48,634 nucleotides of DNA from an uncultured Acidimicrobiales bacterium (GTDB lineage: Bacteria > Actinomycetota > Acidimicrobiia > Acidimicrobiales > CADCTF01). This document shows positions 15,449-24,717 of the stretch, one piece after another. Location of the stretch: NCBI GenBank assembly GCA_902805655.1, contig CADCTF010000118.1, positions 1 through 48,634 on the forward strand, written 5' to 3'. Under the pieces are notes generated by a model, which saw only the letters and a program-made list of their open reading frames with translations, did not search any database and was not told where the DNA came from. How positions within the stretch are numbered: the stretch's first letter is position 1; each line of letters opens with the position of its first letter. Made by a program: the position numbers and the translations under genes.

Positions 15449-17134
15449 ATGCTCTCGCGCGAAGAAGCCACTGCTCAGCTGACCGGGCCCGGCGCCCCGT
15501 TCGAGATCGCGGTGGAGACCATCCGGGGCGTGCCCACGAAGGTCTTCAAGAACGCACCTCGCTCGCTCGTCGCAACGCTCGAGACCAGCCGGAAGTACGG
15601 CGACCGCACGTTCGTGGTCTACGAGGACGACGCGTGGACCTTCGAGGAGCACTACGGCATCGTCGCCCGGCTGGCCAACCGGCTGGTGGACGACTTCGGC
15701 GTGCAGAAGGGTGACCGGGTGGCCATCGCCATGCGGAACTACCCGGAGTGGATCGCCTCCTTCTGGGCCACCGCGGCGGCGGGCGCCGTCGCCGTGCCGC
15801 TGAACGCCTGGTGGACCGCCTCCGAGCTCGAGTACGCCCTGAGCGACTCTGGGTCGAAGGTGCTCATCGCCGACCAGGAACGGGCCCGCAGCCTGGACGA
15901 GCACCTGGGTGCCACCGAGGTCTCCACCCGCGTCATCGTCCGGGGCGAGCAGGAGGGCTGGCTCAGCTTCGACGACCTGATCTCCGGCACGGAGATGCCG
16001 TCGTTGCCCTCCGTCACCGTGGAGCCCGAGGACGACGCCACCATCTTCTACACGTCGGGCACCACCGGCCGCCCGAAGGGTGCCGTGGGCACCCATCGCA
16101 ACATCTGCACCATCACCGCCAACGCGGCCTACGGGCTCGCCCGGGCCGCGGTGCAGATGGGCCAGGAGATCACTGCGCCGGAGGATCGGCCCCAGGCCGG
16201 CCGCCTCCTTTCCGTCCCGCTCTTCCACGTCACCGGGTGCCACTCGACGATGGTCTCCAACACGGCCATGGGCGGGAAGCTGGTGATGATGTACCGCTGG
16301 AACGCCGAGCGGGCCATCGAGCTCATCGAGCGGGAGAAGCTCAGCGGCTTCGGGGGTGTGCCGAGCATGGTGTGGGAGGTGCTCGAGTCGCCGGCGCTGG
16401 AGAAGCACGACCTCACCAGCGTCACCAACATCGGCTACGGCGGCGCTCCCGCCCCGCCCGAGCTGGTGCGCAAGATCAAGGAGTACTTCCCGGCATCGGT
16501 GTCGGCCGGCAACGGCTATGGGCTCACCGAGACCTCGTCGGTTGCCATCGCCAACGGCGGCGCCGACTACGTCCGCAAGCCGCACAGCGTGGGACTCCCG
16601 CTCCCGGTGGACGAGCTGCGGGTCGTCGACCTCGAGGGCAACGACGTGGAGCCGGGCACGGTCGGCGAGCTGTGGATCAAGGGCCCGAACGTGGTGCGGG
16701 GCTACTGGAACAAGCCGGAGGCGACGGCGGAGACCTTCACCGACGGGTGGCTGCACACCGGCGATCTCGCCTACATCGACGACGAGGGCTTCGTCACCAT
16801 CGCCGACCGGGCCAAGGACGTGATCATCCGCGGTGGCGAGAACGTGTACTGCGCCGAGGTGGAGGGCGCCCTGTACGAGCACCCGGCGGTCATGGAGGCC
16901 ACCGTGATCGGTGTTGCCCACCGCATCCTCGGTGAGGAGGTCGGCGCGGTCATCGTGTTCAAGGACGGGCAGACGGCGACCCCTGAAGAGCTCCAGCGCC
17001 ACGTTCGCGAGCGACTGGCCAGCTTCAAGGTGCCGACCCACGTGTTCTTCCGGGCCGAGCCGCTCCCCCGCAACCCCGCCGGCAAGGTGCTGAAGCGAGA
17101 GCTGCGCGACGAGCTCATCGCCGAGACGCCGTAG
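15449..17134 (+). CDS. Acyl-CoA synthetase (AMP-forming)
   Basis: A 561-residue adenylate-forming enzyme. YTSGTTGRPKG (201-211) is the P-loop-like A3 motif. GYGLTETSS (~356) is A5, LHTGDLAYIDDEGF (~435) is A7, and DVIIRGGENVYCAEVE is A8. Lys of NPAGKVLKREL near the C-terminus is the adenylation lysine. It activates a carboxylic acid, probably a medium or long-chain fatty acid or aromatic acid, to its CoA thioester. The preceding mcd gene is on the same strand 25 bases upstream, so the two are probably co-transcribed. Confidence 0.88.
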   Translation: MLSREEATAQLTGPGAPFEIAVETIRGVPTKVFKNAPRSLVATLETSRKYGDRTFVVYEDDAWTFEEHYGIVARLANRLVDDFGVQKGDRVAIAMRNYPEWIASFWATAAAGAVAVPLNAWWTASELEYALSDSGSKVLIADQERARSLDEHLGATEVSTRVIVRGEQEGWLSFDDLISGTEMPSLPSVTVEPEDDATIFYTSGTTGRPKGAVGTHRNICTITANAAYGLARAAVQMGQEITAPEDRPQAGRLLSVPLFHVTGCHSTMVSNTAMGGKLVMMYRWNAERAIELIEREKLSGFGGVPSMVWEVLESPALEKHDLTSVTNIGYGGAPAPPELVRKIKEYFPASVSAGNGYGLTETSSVAIANGGADYVRKPHSVGLPLPVDELRVVDLEGNDVEPGTVGELWIKGPNVVRGYWNKPEATAETFTDGWLHTGDLAYIDDEGFVTIADRAKDVIIRGGENVYCAEVEGALYEHPAVMEATVIGVAHRILGEEVGAVIVFKDGQTATPEELQRHVRERLASFKVPTHVFFRAEPLPRNPAGKVLKRELRDELIAETP

Positions 17135-17139
17135 GGACG

Positions 17140-17152
17140 GGCGGTAACCGCC
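17140..17152 (+). promoter_or_regulatory. Hairpin abutting the start codon of an MBL gene
   Basis: GGCGG-TAA-CCGCC forms a perfect 5-base stem that ends at the base before ATG 17153 and lies 5 bases after the synthetase stop. If folded it would compete with ribosome loading. The three-base loop is tight, so this is a weak call. Confidence 0.3.
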
Positions 17153-18100
17153 ATGGGCGCTCCCTCGACGCACGACCACCATGCCGACGGTCTCGGTGCG
17201 CCTGCGGTCGTGGAGGTGGCCGACGGCGTCTTCGCCTACGTCCAGCCGGATGGCAGCTGGTGGATCAACAACACCGGGTTCCTGGTGGGCCGCAGCGGCG
17301 TCGTGGCCGTCGACACCTGTTCCACCGAGCGACGCACCCGGGCCTTGCTCGACGCCATCGGCCTTCGCAGCCCTCAGCCGATCCGCACCCTGGTCAACAC
17401 GCACCACCACGGTGACCACACCAACGGCAACTCACTGCTTCCCGAGGCCACGATCATCGGCCATGCCCGCTGCCGGGACGCGATGCTGCGCTCCCCCATC
17501 GGCGGCGCGAGCGCCGTGTTCCCCGGCATCGAATGGGGCGACGTCGAGCTGTCCCCTCCGTTCGTCACGTTCGAGGACCGCATCGATCTGCACGTCGACG
17601 AGCTCCACGCCGAGGTGCACCACATCGGGATGCCGGCCCACACCGTGGGCGATGCCGTCGTGTGGTTGCCCTCGGCGTCGGTGCTGTTCACCGGTGACCT
17701 GGTGTTCAACGGCGGCACGCCCTTCGTGCTGATGGGGTCAGTGGCGGGTGCACTGGCCGCGCTCGACCGGGTGCGCCGGTTCGGCGCCCAGACGATCGTT
17801 CCCGGGCACGGCGGCGTGTGCGGGCCGGAGCAGATCGAGGTCGTGGCCGGCTATCTGCGGTTCGTGCAGGCCACGGCCGAACAGGCCAAGGCCGCCGGAC
17901 TCAGTCCGCTGGAGGCCGCCCGGGAAGCGGACCTCGGCGAGTACGCCCAGCTGCTCGATGCCGAGCGTCTGGCCGGCAACCTCCATCGGGCCTACGCCGA
18001 GCTCGACGGTGCGGCGCCGGGTGACCCGATCGACGTGGGTGCCGCCTTCGCCGACATGATCGCCTACAACGGCGGACGCCCGCTGCGCTGTCTGGCCTGA
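17153..18100 (+). CDS. Metallo-beta-lactamase fold hydrolase
   Basis: A 315-residue MBL-fold protein with an early His-rich segment. The metal motif is THHHGDH (83-89; ligands His84, His86, Asp88, His89). The second His is in MPAHTVGDAVVWLP, the bridging Asp in LFTGDLVFNGGTPF, and the third His in VPGHGGVCG. The last ~70 residues form an extra helical tail. This group includes quinoprotein-relay and SoxH-type hydrolases and uncharacterised thioesterase-like enzymes. It lies 18 bases after the acyl-CoA synthetase and probably shares its transcript, which may point to an acyl-CoA or ester substrate (inference). It overlaps the convergent DUF2142 gene by 37 bases. Confidence 0.82.
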   Translation: MGAPSTHDHHADGLGAPAVVEVADGVFAYVQPDGSWWINNTGFLVGRSGVVAVDTCSTERRTRALLDAIGLRSPQPIRTLVNTHHHGDHTNGNSLLPEATIIGHARCRDAMLRSPIGGASAVFPGIEWGDVELSPPFVTFEDRIDLHVDELHAEVHHIGMPAHTVGDAVVWLPSASVLFTGDLVFNGGTPFVLMGSVAGALAALDRVRRFGAQTIVPGHGGVCGPEQIEVVAGYLRFVQATAEQAKAAGLSPLEAAREADLGEYAQLLDAERLAGNLHRAYAELDGAAPGDPIDVGAAFADMIAYNGGRPLRCLA

Positions 18101-19704
18101 ACGGCCGCCGAGGGCGCCGGGGCAGGGGCGGTGAGCAGCGGTCGCAGCGCCCACCCGAGGGCGAGCAGCGCGGCGGCGTAGAGCACGACGCACGCCGCGG
18201 GGGACAGGATGGGCGGAGACCACACCACCCGGCCGAACAGTGACCCACCGTCGCGCACGCTGTACCGCTCGAGCGTGCCGGCGAAGGCGGCAACCTGCCC
18301 GACCGCTATGGCCATGACGAGCGTGAAGCGGATCACGACGCCGGCGGCCCCGACTCTCCGGAGCAGCGCCGGCAGACCGATGTGGCCGGCGACGATGGGC
18401 AGGCCGACAGCCAACGGCAAGAGGTACCGGCCTTGCCAGAAGAACCCGACGCGGTGGGCCTGCTGACTCTCGATCAACGGCGGCACCAGCACCACGAGAC
18501 CGGCGAGCCACGCGATGCCGAGCCTCTGTCTCCAGCTGCCGAAGACCAGGGCTGCGAGCACCAGGAGCCCGACGGCCGCGGCCCACACCGCCACCGTCAC
18601 CGTCGGCACCGGGGTGTCGAGCCAGCCGAGCCACCCGATCATCTGGTGGGCCCGGTGATGACTCACGCTGAGCGACGCCCGCAGGATGTCGACACGGGAC
18701 AGGCTGAGTGGCACCCCGGCGCCCAGGGAACCTGCGTTCGGGGCTGCCACCAGGTACCAGACTGCGCCGGCACCCGTCACGGCGGCGATGGCGAGCGCCG
18801 CCAGGCCCGCGCCCTGCGAGCGGGCCGCAGCGGCCAGCTGGTGCCGGCGGGCGGCGAGCAGGAGCGACACACCGATCAGCACCACCCACAGGGGGGAGAT
18901 CGGCCGGGCGGCAGCGAGCGCCGCCGCACCGATGGCGGTCCGGACGAGCGCCCAACGCCGCGCCCGTCCATCGACGCTCAAGGCCTCCAGACCGCCGGCC
19001 CAGAGGGCGACCGCGGCACAGATCTCCATGCCGCTCGGGTTCACCACGCTCGACACGAAGAGCGTCATGGGTGAGAGGGCCAGGAGCACCCCGATGGCGG
19101 CCCCCACTCGGTCAGGCAGCTTCGAGACGCTCGTGACGGCCAGACCCAACAGCGCGACGCACAGCAGCGAACCCATGAGCCGCATCAGGTACACGCCCAC
19201 CACGGACGAGGACAGGAGCGAGGGCAGTCCGGTCACCAGGTAATACAGCGGGGGGTAGTTGCCCGCCGTGGACGGCACCAGCTCCTCGTCCTTCGATCCG
19301 GCGTACGGGGGGGCGCAGTCCGCCGTCACGGTGCGGTCGAAGTTGTAGCAACCGGGCACCTGGTGACCCTGCAGGAAGATCGCCGGCACCCGATAGTGGG
19401 TGCAGGTCACCGGGCCCGACGGTGGCGCGGCCACGCCCCGCACGCACGGGTCGTCGGCCCCTTCACCGGTGCGCACCGGGCCGATGAGCTGTCCACGCGC
19501 CGCACCGGCCGCCTTGGTGACGTGGGACGGCTCGTCCGGTGCGCTGAACAACGGGCTGGAGAGGCTCCAGAGCACGAGGATCGCGACGAGCGGCGGGAAC
19601 GCCAGCCACGGGCGCCATCGGCGGGAGTCCTTCGGCTGAGGTGCTCCGTTGCTTGCTGTCCGCAGCGGCGCGCGGCCGCTCTGCTTCGTCGCTCGAGTGG
19701 TCAA
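18064..19704 (-). CDS. DUF2142-family polytopic membrane protein
   Basis: About 546 residues with roughly ten hydrophobic segments. The first periplasmic loop has the family signature LFSAPDEPSHVTKAAGAARGQL and later NYPPLYYLVTGLPS. These features resemble the glycosyltransferase-C fold of membrane mannosyl/arabinosyltransferases, so transfer of a lipid-linked sugar is plausible but unproven. The loop holds several Cys (DDPCVRG, VTCTHY, PGCYNF, ADCAPP) that may form disulfides. The likely start is TTG 19704, whose TTGA overlaps the Eis-like stop; GTG 19719 is an alternative. Confidence 0.72.
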   Translation of the reverse strand: MTTRATKQSGRAPLRTASNGAPQPKDSRRWRPWLAFPPLVAILVLWSLSSPLFSAPDEPSHVTKAAGAARGQLIGPVRTGEGADDPCVRGVAAPPSGPVTCTHYRVPAIFLQGHQVPGCYNFDRTVTADCAPPYAGSKDEELVPSTAGNYPPLYYLVTGLPSLLSSSVVGVYLMRLMGSLLCVALLGLAVTSVSKLPDRVGAAIGVLLALSPMTLFVSSVVNPSGMEICAAVALWAGGLEALSVDGRARRWALVRTAIGAAALAAARPISPLWVVLIGVSLLLAARRHQLAAAARSQGAGLAALAIAAVTGAGAVWYLVAAPNAGSLGAGVPLSLSRVDILRASLSVSHHRAHQMIGWLGWLDTPVPTVTVAVWAAAVGLLVLAALVFGSWRQRLGIAWLAGLVVLVPPLIESQQAHRVGFFWQGRYLLPLAVGLPIVAGHIGLPALLRRVGAAGVVIRFTLVMAIAVGQVAAFAGTLERYSVRDGGSLFGRVVWSPPILSPAACVVLYAAALLALGWALRPLLTAPAPAPSAAVQARQRSGRPPL

Positions 19705-20918
19705 AAGCCATCCGCGCACCAAGGCGCGTAGTCGGTGGCGAAGAGACGATCGGCGATCCTCAGGGCCGCGGGCCCGGTGGCGTCGATGAGCCCGGCACGA
19801 GCGAGCTGCGTGGCCGACCGGTGGCCCGATAGCAGCACGGCGAGCGAAGCGGCGTCGACGGTGAGGTCGGCGTCGGTGCTGGAAGTCGCCCGCGTCACCG
19901 CCGCCTCGTCCCCGCCTGCGTCGATGGCGAAGACGCCGGAGTTCCAGGGGCACAGCTCGTCCCGCACGGCGAGGGTGAGCACCCCGGAGTCCCCGTAGCG
20001 CCGCTGAGCCAGCGCCGACTCGACGTCCGTAACCCGCATCCACACGCCGTCGCGCGTACGGCGACCCAGCTGGCGCGGCTCTTGTAGGAGCAGTGGGGCG
20101 GCGTCGTCCTCCGGCACCCGATCCCAGCGCACTCGGTACACCAGGTCGTGCGCGGCGAGGAACTCCCAGATGCCGCGGTACGCCTGCGCATCGAGCCCGA
20201 TCAGGTCGCTCACGGTAAGCACCTGGTCAGGCCCCCGGTCGACCTGCTCGGTGGTGAGCTGGAACTGCACGTACCCGCTCGGGACGTCGGCCTCGTCGAA
20301 GTACACGCCGAAGTAGTTGCGGTGTCCCGGCGTCTCTCGGAGCCGGACGTCCCACATCCCTCCGGCCCGCTGGATCAGCAGGTTGCGCGGGGTCGCGAAC
20401 TCCTTGTACACCGCCTGCAGGATCGGCCGGGCCTCTGCGAGCGGCATGAGCTGCACGCGGCCTGGCGAGCGCTCGCCCGAGTTGAACGCGAGCTGCGTCC
20501 GGTCGGCGTCGTAGGAGACGTGGGTGGTGGCCGATCCGAAGCCGAACCGCTGGTAGATCGCCCCCATGCTGGCCCAGAGGATGGCGATCGCCTGGCCCCG
20601 GTCGCGCTCCTCGGCGAGCGCCTGGGTCATCACGGACCGCAACAGGCCCCGACGGCGGAACTCCGGGTTCGTCGACACCATGGTGATGCCGGCCATGGCC
20701 GTCGACCGTCCGTTCAGCCGGACGCGGAACGGGAAGGCGGCGAAGCTGGTGGCCAGCCGTCCGTCCACGATGGCGCAGGTGCTCCACTCCGGGAGGATGG
20801 GTGGGTCGTCGTCCGGACCCCGCTCGGCCAACCGCGAGTTGTTGACGAAGGCGTAGCTCAGCTGGTCCATGAGCTGCGGCAGCTCATCGGATGACAGCGC
20901 GCGGATCTCGACGGACAT
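19701..20918 (-). CDS. Eis-like GNAT N-acetyltransferase
   Basis: A 405-residue protein with the Eis architecture: an N-terminal GNAT domain, a central GNAT-like domain and a C-terminal SCP2-like domain. MAGITMVSTNPEFRRRGLLRSVM is the acetyl-CoA site with the Q/R-x-x-G-x-G/A variant RRRGLL. ILWASMGAIYQRFGFG matches the end of the GNAT fold. The protein ends in Phe, and in M. tuberculosis Eis the C-terminal carboxylate acts in catalysis. Eis enzymes acetylate aminoglycosides and other amines at several positions; the natural substrate here is unknown. A TACCCT box lies 6 bases before the ATG. Downstream it is translationally coupled to the DUF2142 gene. Confidence 0.85.
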   Translation of the reverse strand: MSVEIRALSSDELPQLMDQLSYAFVNNSRLAERGPDDDPPILPEWSTCAIVDGRLATSFAAFPFRVRLNGRSTAMAGITMVSTNPEFRRRGLLRSVMTQALAEERDRGQAIAILWASMGAIYQRFGFGSATTHVSYDADRTQLAFNSGERSPGRVQLMPLAEARPILQAVYKEFATPRNLLIQRAGGMWDVRLRETPGHRNYFGVYFDEADVPSGYVQFQLTTEQVDRGPDQVLTVSDLIGLDAQAYRGIWEFLAAHDLVYRVRWDRVPEDDAAPLLLQEPRQLGRRTRDGVWMRVTDVESALAQRRYGDSGVLTLAVRDELCPWNSGVFAIDAGGDEAAVTRATSSTDADLTVDAASLAVLLSGHRSATQLARAGLIDATGPAALRIADRLFATDYAPWCADGF

Positions 20919-20924
20919 GGCCGC

Positions 20925-20930
20925 AGGGTA
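20925..20930 (-). promoter_or_regulatory. -10 box (TACCCT) for eis-like gene
   Basis: The minus strand reads TACCCT, 6 bases, ATG 20918. Confidence 0.5.
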
Positions 20931-20977
20931 TCCCGGGGTGCAGGCGCCCCAGCGTCGATTGGTCGGCCGTCGGGGTG

Positions 20978-20983
20978 TACCGT
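20978..20983 (+). promoter_or_regulatory. -10 box (TACCGT) for phytanoyl-CoA dioxygenase-like gene
   Basis: TACCGT precedes ATG 20994 by 10 bases, slightly more than the common 6-8, giving a leader of a few bases at most. Confidence 0.35.
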
Positions 20984-20993
20984 CGGCGCTGCG

Positions 20994-21785
20994 ATGGCTC
21001 GCTTGGAAGCAGCGACGGCGACGGTCGACCAGGTGGTCGAGGCGCTGGACGACGACGGCTACTGCATCGTCGAGGGCCTGCTCTCCCCGGCGGACACCGC
21101 CGCCGCGCGAGCCTCGCTGGTGGACATCCTCGGAGCCACGCCGCTCGGCCGCAACGACTTCGAGGGCTTCAAGACCCAGCGGATCTACGCCCTCTTCGCC
21201 AAGACCCGTGCCTTCGACGAGCCGGCGGTGCACCCGCTGCTCCTCGGTGTCCTCGACCGGGTGCTCGGCCCGTGCCAGCTGTCGGCGCCGACCGGCATCC
21301 AGATCGGTCCGGGTGAGAAGGCCCAGGTGCTGCATCGCGACCAGGGCATCTATCCGCTGCCCTCCGACTTCCCCGAGGTCGTCGTCAACACCATGTGGGC
21401 CCTCGACGACTTCACCGAGGCGAACGGGGCCACACGGCTCGTACCGGGCAGCCACCAGTGGAGCGACCGGCGGCCCGGCCCCGACGACGAGGTGGTGCAG
21501 GCGGTCATGCCGGCCGGCTCGGTCATCTTCTACCGAGGCCGCATCTTCCACGGCGGCGGTGCCAACACCACCGACCGGCCGAGGCTAGGAGTCATCCTCG
21601 AGTACGTCGTCGGCTGGCTGCGAGCCCAGGAGAACCACGTCCTCGCCGTGCCGCGGGAGACGGTGGCCGAGCTCCCCGAGCGCCTGCAGGAGCTGCTCGG
21701 CTACAACATCTACCCGCCGTTCGTGGGCTACGTGGACGGGCGCCACCCACGGCGCTACATCACCGAGCCGGTGCGGTTCGGCTAG
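20994..21785 (+). CDS. Phytanoyl-CoA dioxygenase family protein
   Basis: A 263-residue Fe(II)/2-oxoglutarate dioxygenase. The iron triad is His114-x-Asp116 in LHRDQ and His186 in FHGGGANTTDRPR, where Arg197 would bind the 2-oxoglutarate carboxylate. ANGATRLVPGSHQW is the standard segment between them. The family hydroxylates branched acyl-CoAs as well as diverse secondary metabolites, so the substrate is open. The abundance of acyl-CoA genes nearby makes a lipid substrate plausible. Its last 4 bases overlap the convergent AAA ATPase gene. Confidence 0.85.
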   Translation: MARLEAATATVDQVVEALDDDGYCIVEGLLSPADTAAARASLVDILGATPLGRNDFEGFKTQRIYALFAKTRAFDEPAVHPLLLGVLDRVLGPCQLSAPTGIQIGPGEKAQVLHRDQGIYPLPSDFPEVVVNTMWALDDFTEANGATRLVPGSHQWSDRRPGPDDEVVQAVMPAGSVIFYRGRIFHGGGANTTDRPRLGVILEYVVGWLRAQENHVLAVPRETVAELPERLQELLGYNIYPPFVGYVDGRHPRRYITEPVRFG

Positions 21786-22891
21786 AGGTAGTTGCCCACC
21801 GAATCGGGTCGGCGCTCGTTGGCGATGGTCTCGAGGTCGCCTCTCGCCCGGTAGAGCTCGGCCAGCGTGGCGTTCTCGCCGGCGCCGGCGCCCTGCCCCT
21901 CCAGCCACGCGACGGCCTCGCTGTGGCTGAACGACCGGAACTGCACGTCGGCCAGGCAGCGACCGGGTCGAACCACGGCCGGGTGCAGCCCGCGCATCGG
22001 CTCGTTGGTGGTGATCAGCAGCAGCACGCGGAGCCCGTGGCCCAGGATGCCGTCGGTGAGGTTGAGCAGGCGCCCGAGAGATGCGCCGGCCTCACGGCGC
22101 GCGTCGGCCCGGATCAGCTCGTCGGCGTCCTCCACCACCAGCACCTTCCAGCGACCGCCGGTGCTGCTCGCCGGCCGCAGCTCCCAGGCGTCGTCCTCGG
22201 CCACCACGTGCATCAGGTAGTCGGGACCACCGAAGAACGCCTCGGGGTCGAGCACGAAGTGGACATCCGCCCATGCCCGCCACTCGTGGGAAAGCGCCCT
22301 GATGGCCGTGGTCTTCCCGGTGCCAGGGACGCCGTACCAGAGCACCAGCCGGCCGCCGGATGCGGGCGCCGTGGTCATCCCCATCAACCGGCCGAGGGCC
22401 TCCTGCACGTCGCCCGGGTAGTTGCGCTCGATGGCCGCCCATCTCGGCGCGTCCACCCACCTCCGGTGTCGCACCGGGCTGCCGCCGACTCCGGCCGTCC
22501 ACATGGTGAGGCGCGACTGGGCTTCAGGCCGTTCGGGCGGGGGCACGGCCCGCTTGACGTGGTCGATGACGGCGTCCGCCTGCTCCGCGGTGCACGCCGT
22601 CACCAGCGCCTGCACCTCGGGGCGCCGGCGGACCAGCACCAGGTGGAGGTGCCAGCCGTCGCCCCGCACCAGGAGCTGACGGTCGCCACCGTCCTGCACC
22701 AGCTCCCGCTCCACCTCACCCTCGGCCGGCACGAGTGCGTCGATGGCGTCGACGTCACCGAAGAACGCCTGGCGGGCGTGTGGTTCGTCGCCCGTCACGA
22801 ACGCGAGCGACGCCAGGTCCATGAACCGCTGGGCCAGCCCACGGTCGCTCAGCGGCCACACGAGCTGCGGGATCACGGGGCGGGAGGGCAT
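21782..22891 (-). CDS. AAA+ ATPase with DUF5925-like N-terminal domain
   Basis: A 369-residue protein. Residues 1-~130 match what I recall of the DUF5925 module of actinobacterial AAA proteins. The AAA core has Walker A GVPGTGKT (187-194), Walker B VLVVEDADEL, sensor 1 LITTNEP and an arginine finger region HPAVVRPGRCL. The pattern is close to ATPases of the FtsH/Bcs1/CDC48 group that remodel proteins, but no protease domain is present. The client is unknown. ATG 22891 follows a TACTCT box by 6 bases and is divergent from the sigma-factor gene. Confidence 0.82.
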   Translation of the reverse strand: MPSRPVIPQLVWPLSDRGLAQRFMDLASLAFVTGDEPHARQAFFGDVDAIDALVPAEGEVERELVQDGGDRQLLVRGDGWHLHLVLVRRRPEVQALVTACTAEQADAVIDHVKRAVPPPERPEAQSRLTMWTAGVGGSPVRHRRWVDAPRWAAIERNYPGDVQEALGRLMGMTTAPASGGRLVLWYGVPGTGKTTAIRALSHEWRAWADVHFVLDPEAFFGGPDYLMHVVAEDDAWELRPASSTGGRWKVLVVEDADELIRADARREAGASLGRLLNLTDGILGHGLRVLLLITTNEPMRGLHPAVVRPGRCLADVQFRSFSHSEAVAWLEGQGAGAGENATLAELYRARGDLETIANERRPDSVGNYL

Positions 22892-22897
22892 CGTCGG

Positions 22898-22903
22898 AGA
22901 GTA
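22898..22903 (-). promoter_or_regulatory. -10 box (TACTCT) for AAA ATPase gene
   Basis: The minus strand reads TACTCT, 6 bases, ATG 22891. Confidence 0.5.
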
Positions 22904-22960
22904 GGCCGAGGCACCCGCTACTGGCTGAGCCTCGGACCACGACGCTGGGCCGCCCGCCCC

Positions 22961-22989
22961 TTCCCGCTGTCACAGCGTGGGCGTACCAT
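22961..22989 (+). promoter_or_regulatory. Predicted leaderless promoter of sigma-factor gene
   Basis: TACCAT at 22984-22989 lies 7 bases before ATG 22997. A weak TTCCCG at 22961-22966 sits 17 bases upstream of it. The position supports ATG 22997 over the in-frame ATG at 22988, which would overlap the box. Confidence 0.4.
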
Positions 22990-22996
22990 GCGGGCC

Positions 22997-23995
<999 letters not shown>

Positions 23996-24004
23996 CCTCT
24001 TTCC

Positions 24005-24247
24005 TCACGGTTCGACGCCGAGGCGGTCGGTGAGACCGGTCAGCGCGATGAGGCCACGGAGCTCAGGCTCTACGCACGTCAGCCGGATCGACCAGCCCAG
24101 TCTCGTGGCCGCCAGCTGGAGTCGGGCGAGGCCGTCGACGAGACCCAGGTCGCCGAGTGCCGTGGCCTCGATGCAGCCCAGTGGCAGGTCGTGGCCGTCC
24201 ACCACGACCGCGAGCAGCGCTCGCGGCTCGCGATCGGTGGTGGGCAT
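24005..24247 (-). CDS. STAS-domain-like small protein
   Basis: An 80-residue protein with a STAS-like C-terminal pattern: LGLVDGLARLQLAATRLGWSI then ELRGLIALTGLTDRLG, matching the last two helices and strand of anti-sigma factor antagonists. The N-terminus is shortened and the usual phosphorylatable Ser/Thr loop (D-x-S-G) is not evident; LGCIEATALGDL stands in its place. It may be a degenerate antagonist. It lies convergent with the ECF sigma-factor gene and 74 bases downstream of dodecin. Function is inferred only from fold resemblance. Confidence 0.6.
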   Translation of the reverse strand: MPTTDREPRALLAVVVDGHDLPLGCIEATALGDLGLVDGLARLQLAATRLGWSIRLTCVEPELRGLIALTGLTDRLGVEP

Positions 24248-24321
24248 GACCGGTTCGACGGAGCACGGTGGCGAAAGTCACCGGCCGGGACCGGACGGAC
24301 GCTGCGAGCGGCGTGGCCGGG

Positions 24322-24534
24322 TCAGTCCTCGACCTTGAAGGCCACCTCGACCTCGACCTGCCAGCGATCGACCGTGCCGGAGTCGCCGAGGCTGGCCCGG
24401 ATGTCCGTGACGTGGCACCAGGTCTGACCACGCACCCGTTCGGCGGACGTCTCCACGGCCACGCGGACGGCCTGCTCGATGCTCTCGGAAGACTCTCCGA
24501 CCAGCTTGGTCAGCTTGAATGCGACGTCAGTCAT
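24322..24534 (-). CDS. Dodecin family flavin-binding protein
   Basis: A 70-residue protein of exact dodecin length. It has the N-terminal strand FKLTKLVGESSESIEQAV, the flavin-stacking Trp in GQTWCHVTDIR, and the C-terminal WQVEVEVAFKVED. Dodecins form hollow dodecamers that store flavins or flavin-CoA complexes. The start ATG is preceded by an excellent GGAGGT ribosome site 4 bases upstream, unlike the leaderless genes around it, which suggests high expression. It follows no operon partner within 180 bases upstream. Confidence 0.88.
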   Translation of the reverse strand: MTDVAFKLTKLVGESSESIEQAVRVAVETSAERVRGQTWCHVTDIRASLGDSGTVDRWQVEVEVAFKVED

Positions 24535-24538
24535 GTGG

Positions 24539-24544
24539 ACCTCC
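24539..24544 (-). promoter_or_regulatory. Strong ribosome binding site of dodecin gene
   Basis: GGAGGT on the minus strand, 4 bases before ATG 24534. It is among the best Shine-Dalgarno matches in the window. Confidence 0.7.
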
Positions 24545-24689
24545 GGTTCGTGGGCCTGCGGCCTCTCGGCCTCTTGGCTCGCCGGCACAGGCGCCGGCAC
24601 GGTGGACGGCCCTACCCGCTCGCTTCGGATGGGATGCCATTCGCATGACTCCGGCTGATCGCAGCGGCCACCTGAGCACGGGTGACTGG

Positions 24690-24710
24690 CGGAGTGGCGG
24701 AGTGGCGACG
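24690..24710. repeat. Short tandem repeat (8-base unit)
   Basis: About two and a half copies of TGGCGGAG in the gap between the duplicated membrane-protein gene and dodecin. The 183-base gap holds no gene that I can support. Confidence 0.5.
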
Positions 24711-24717
24711 TCGGGCG

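Noticed and set aside
13489-17419. Two ~670-codon minus-strand frames opposite mcd and the acyl-CoA synthetase.
   Set aside because: The plus-strand proteins have complete catalytic motifs in the right order; the antisense translations show only compositional bias.
24005-24534. Possible toxin-antitoxin pair (two small adjacent genes).
   Set aside because: The 70-residue protein is dodecin by length and motifs, and the 80-residue one resembles a STAS domain. Neither fits a toxin family, and they are separated by 74 bases.
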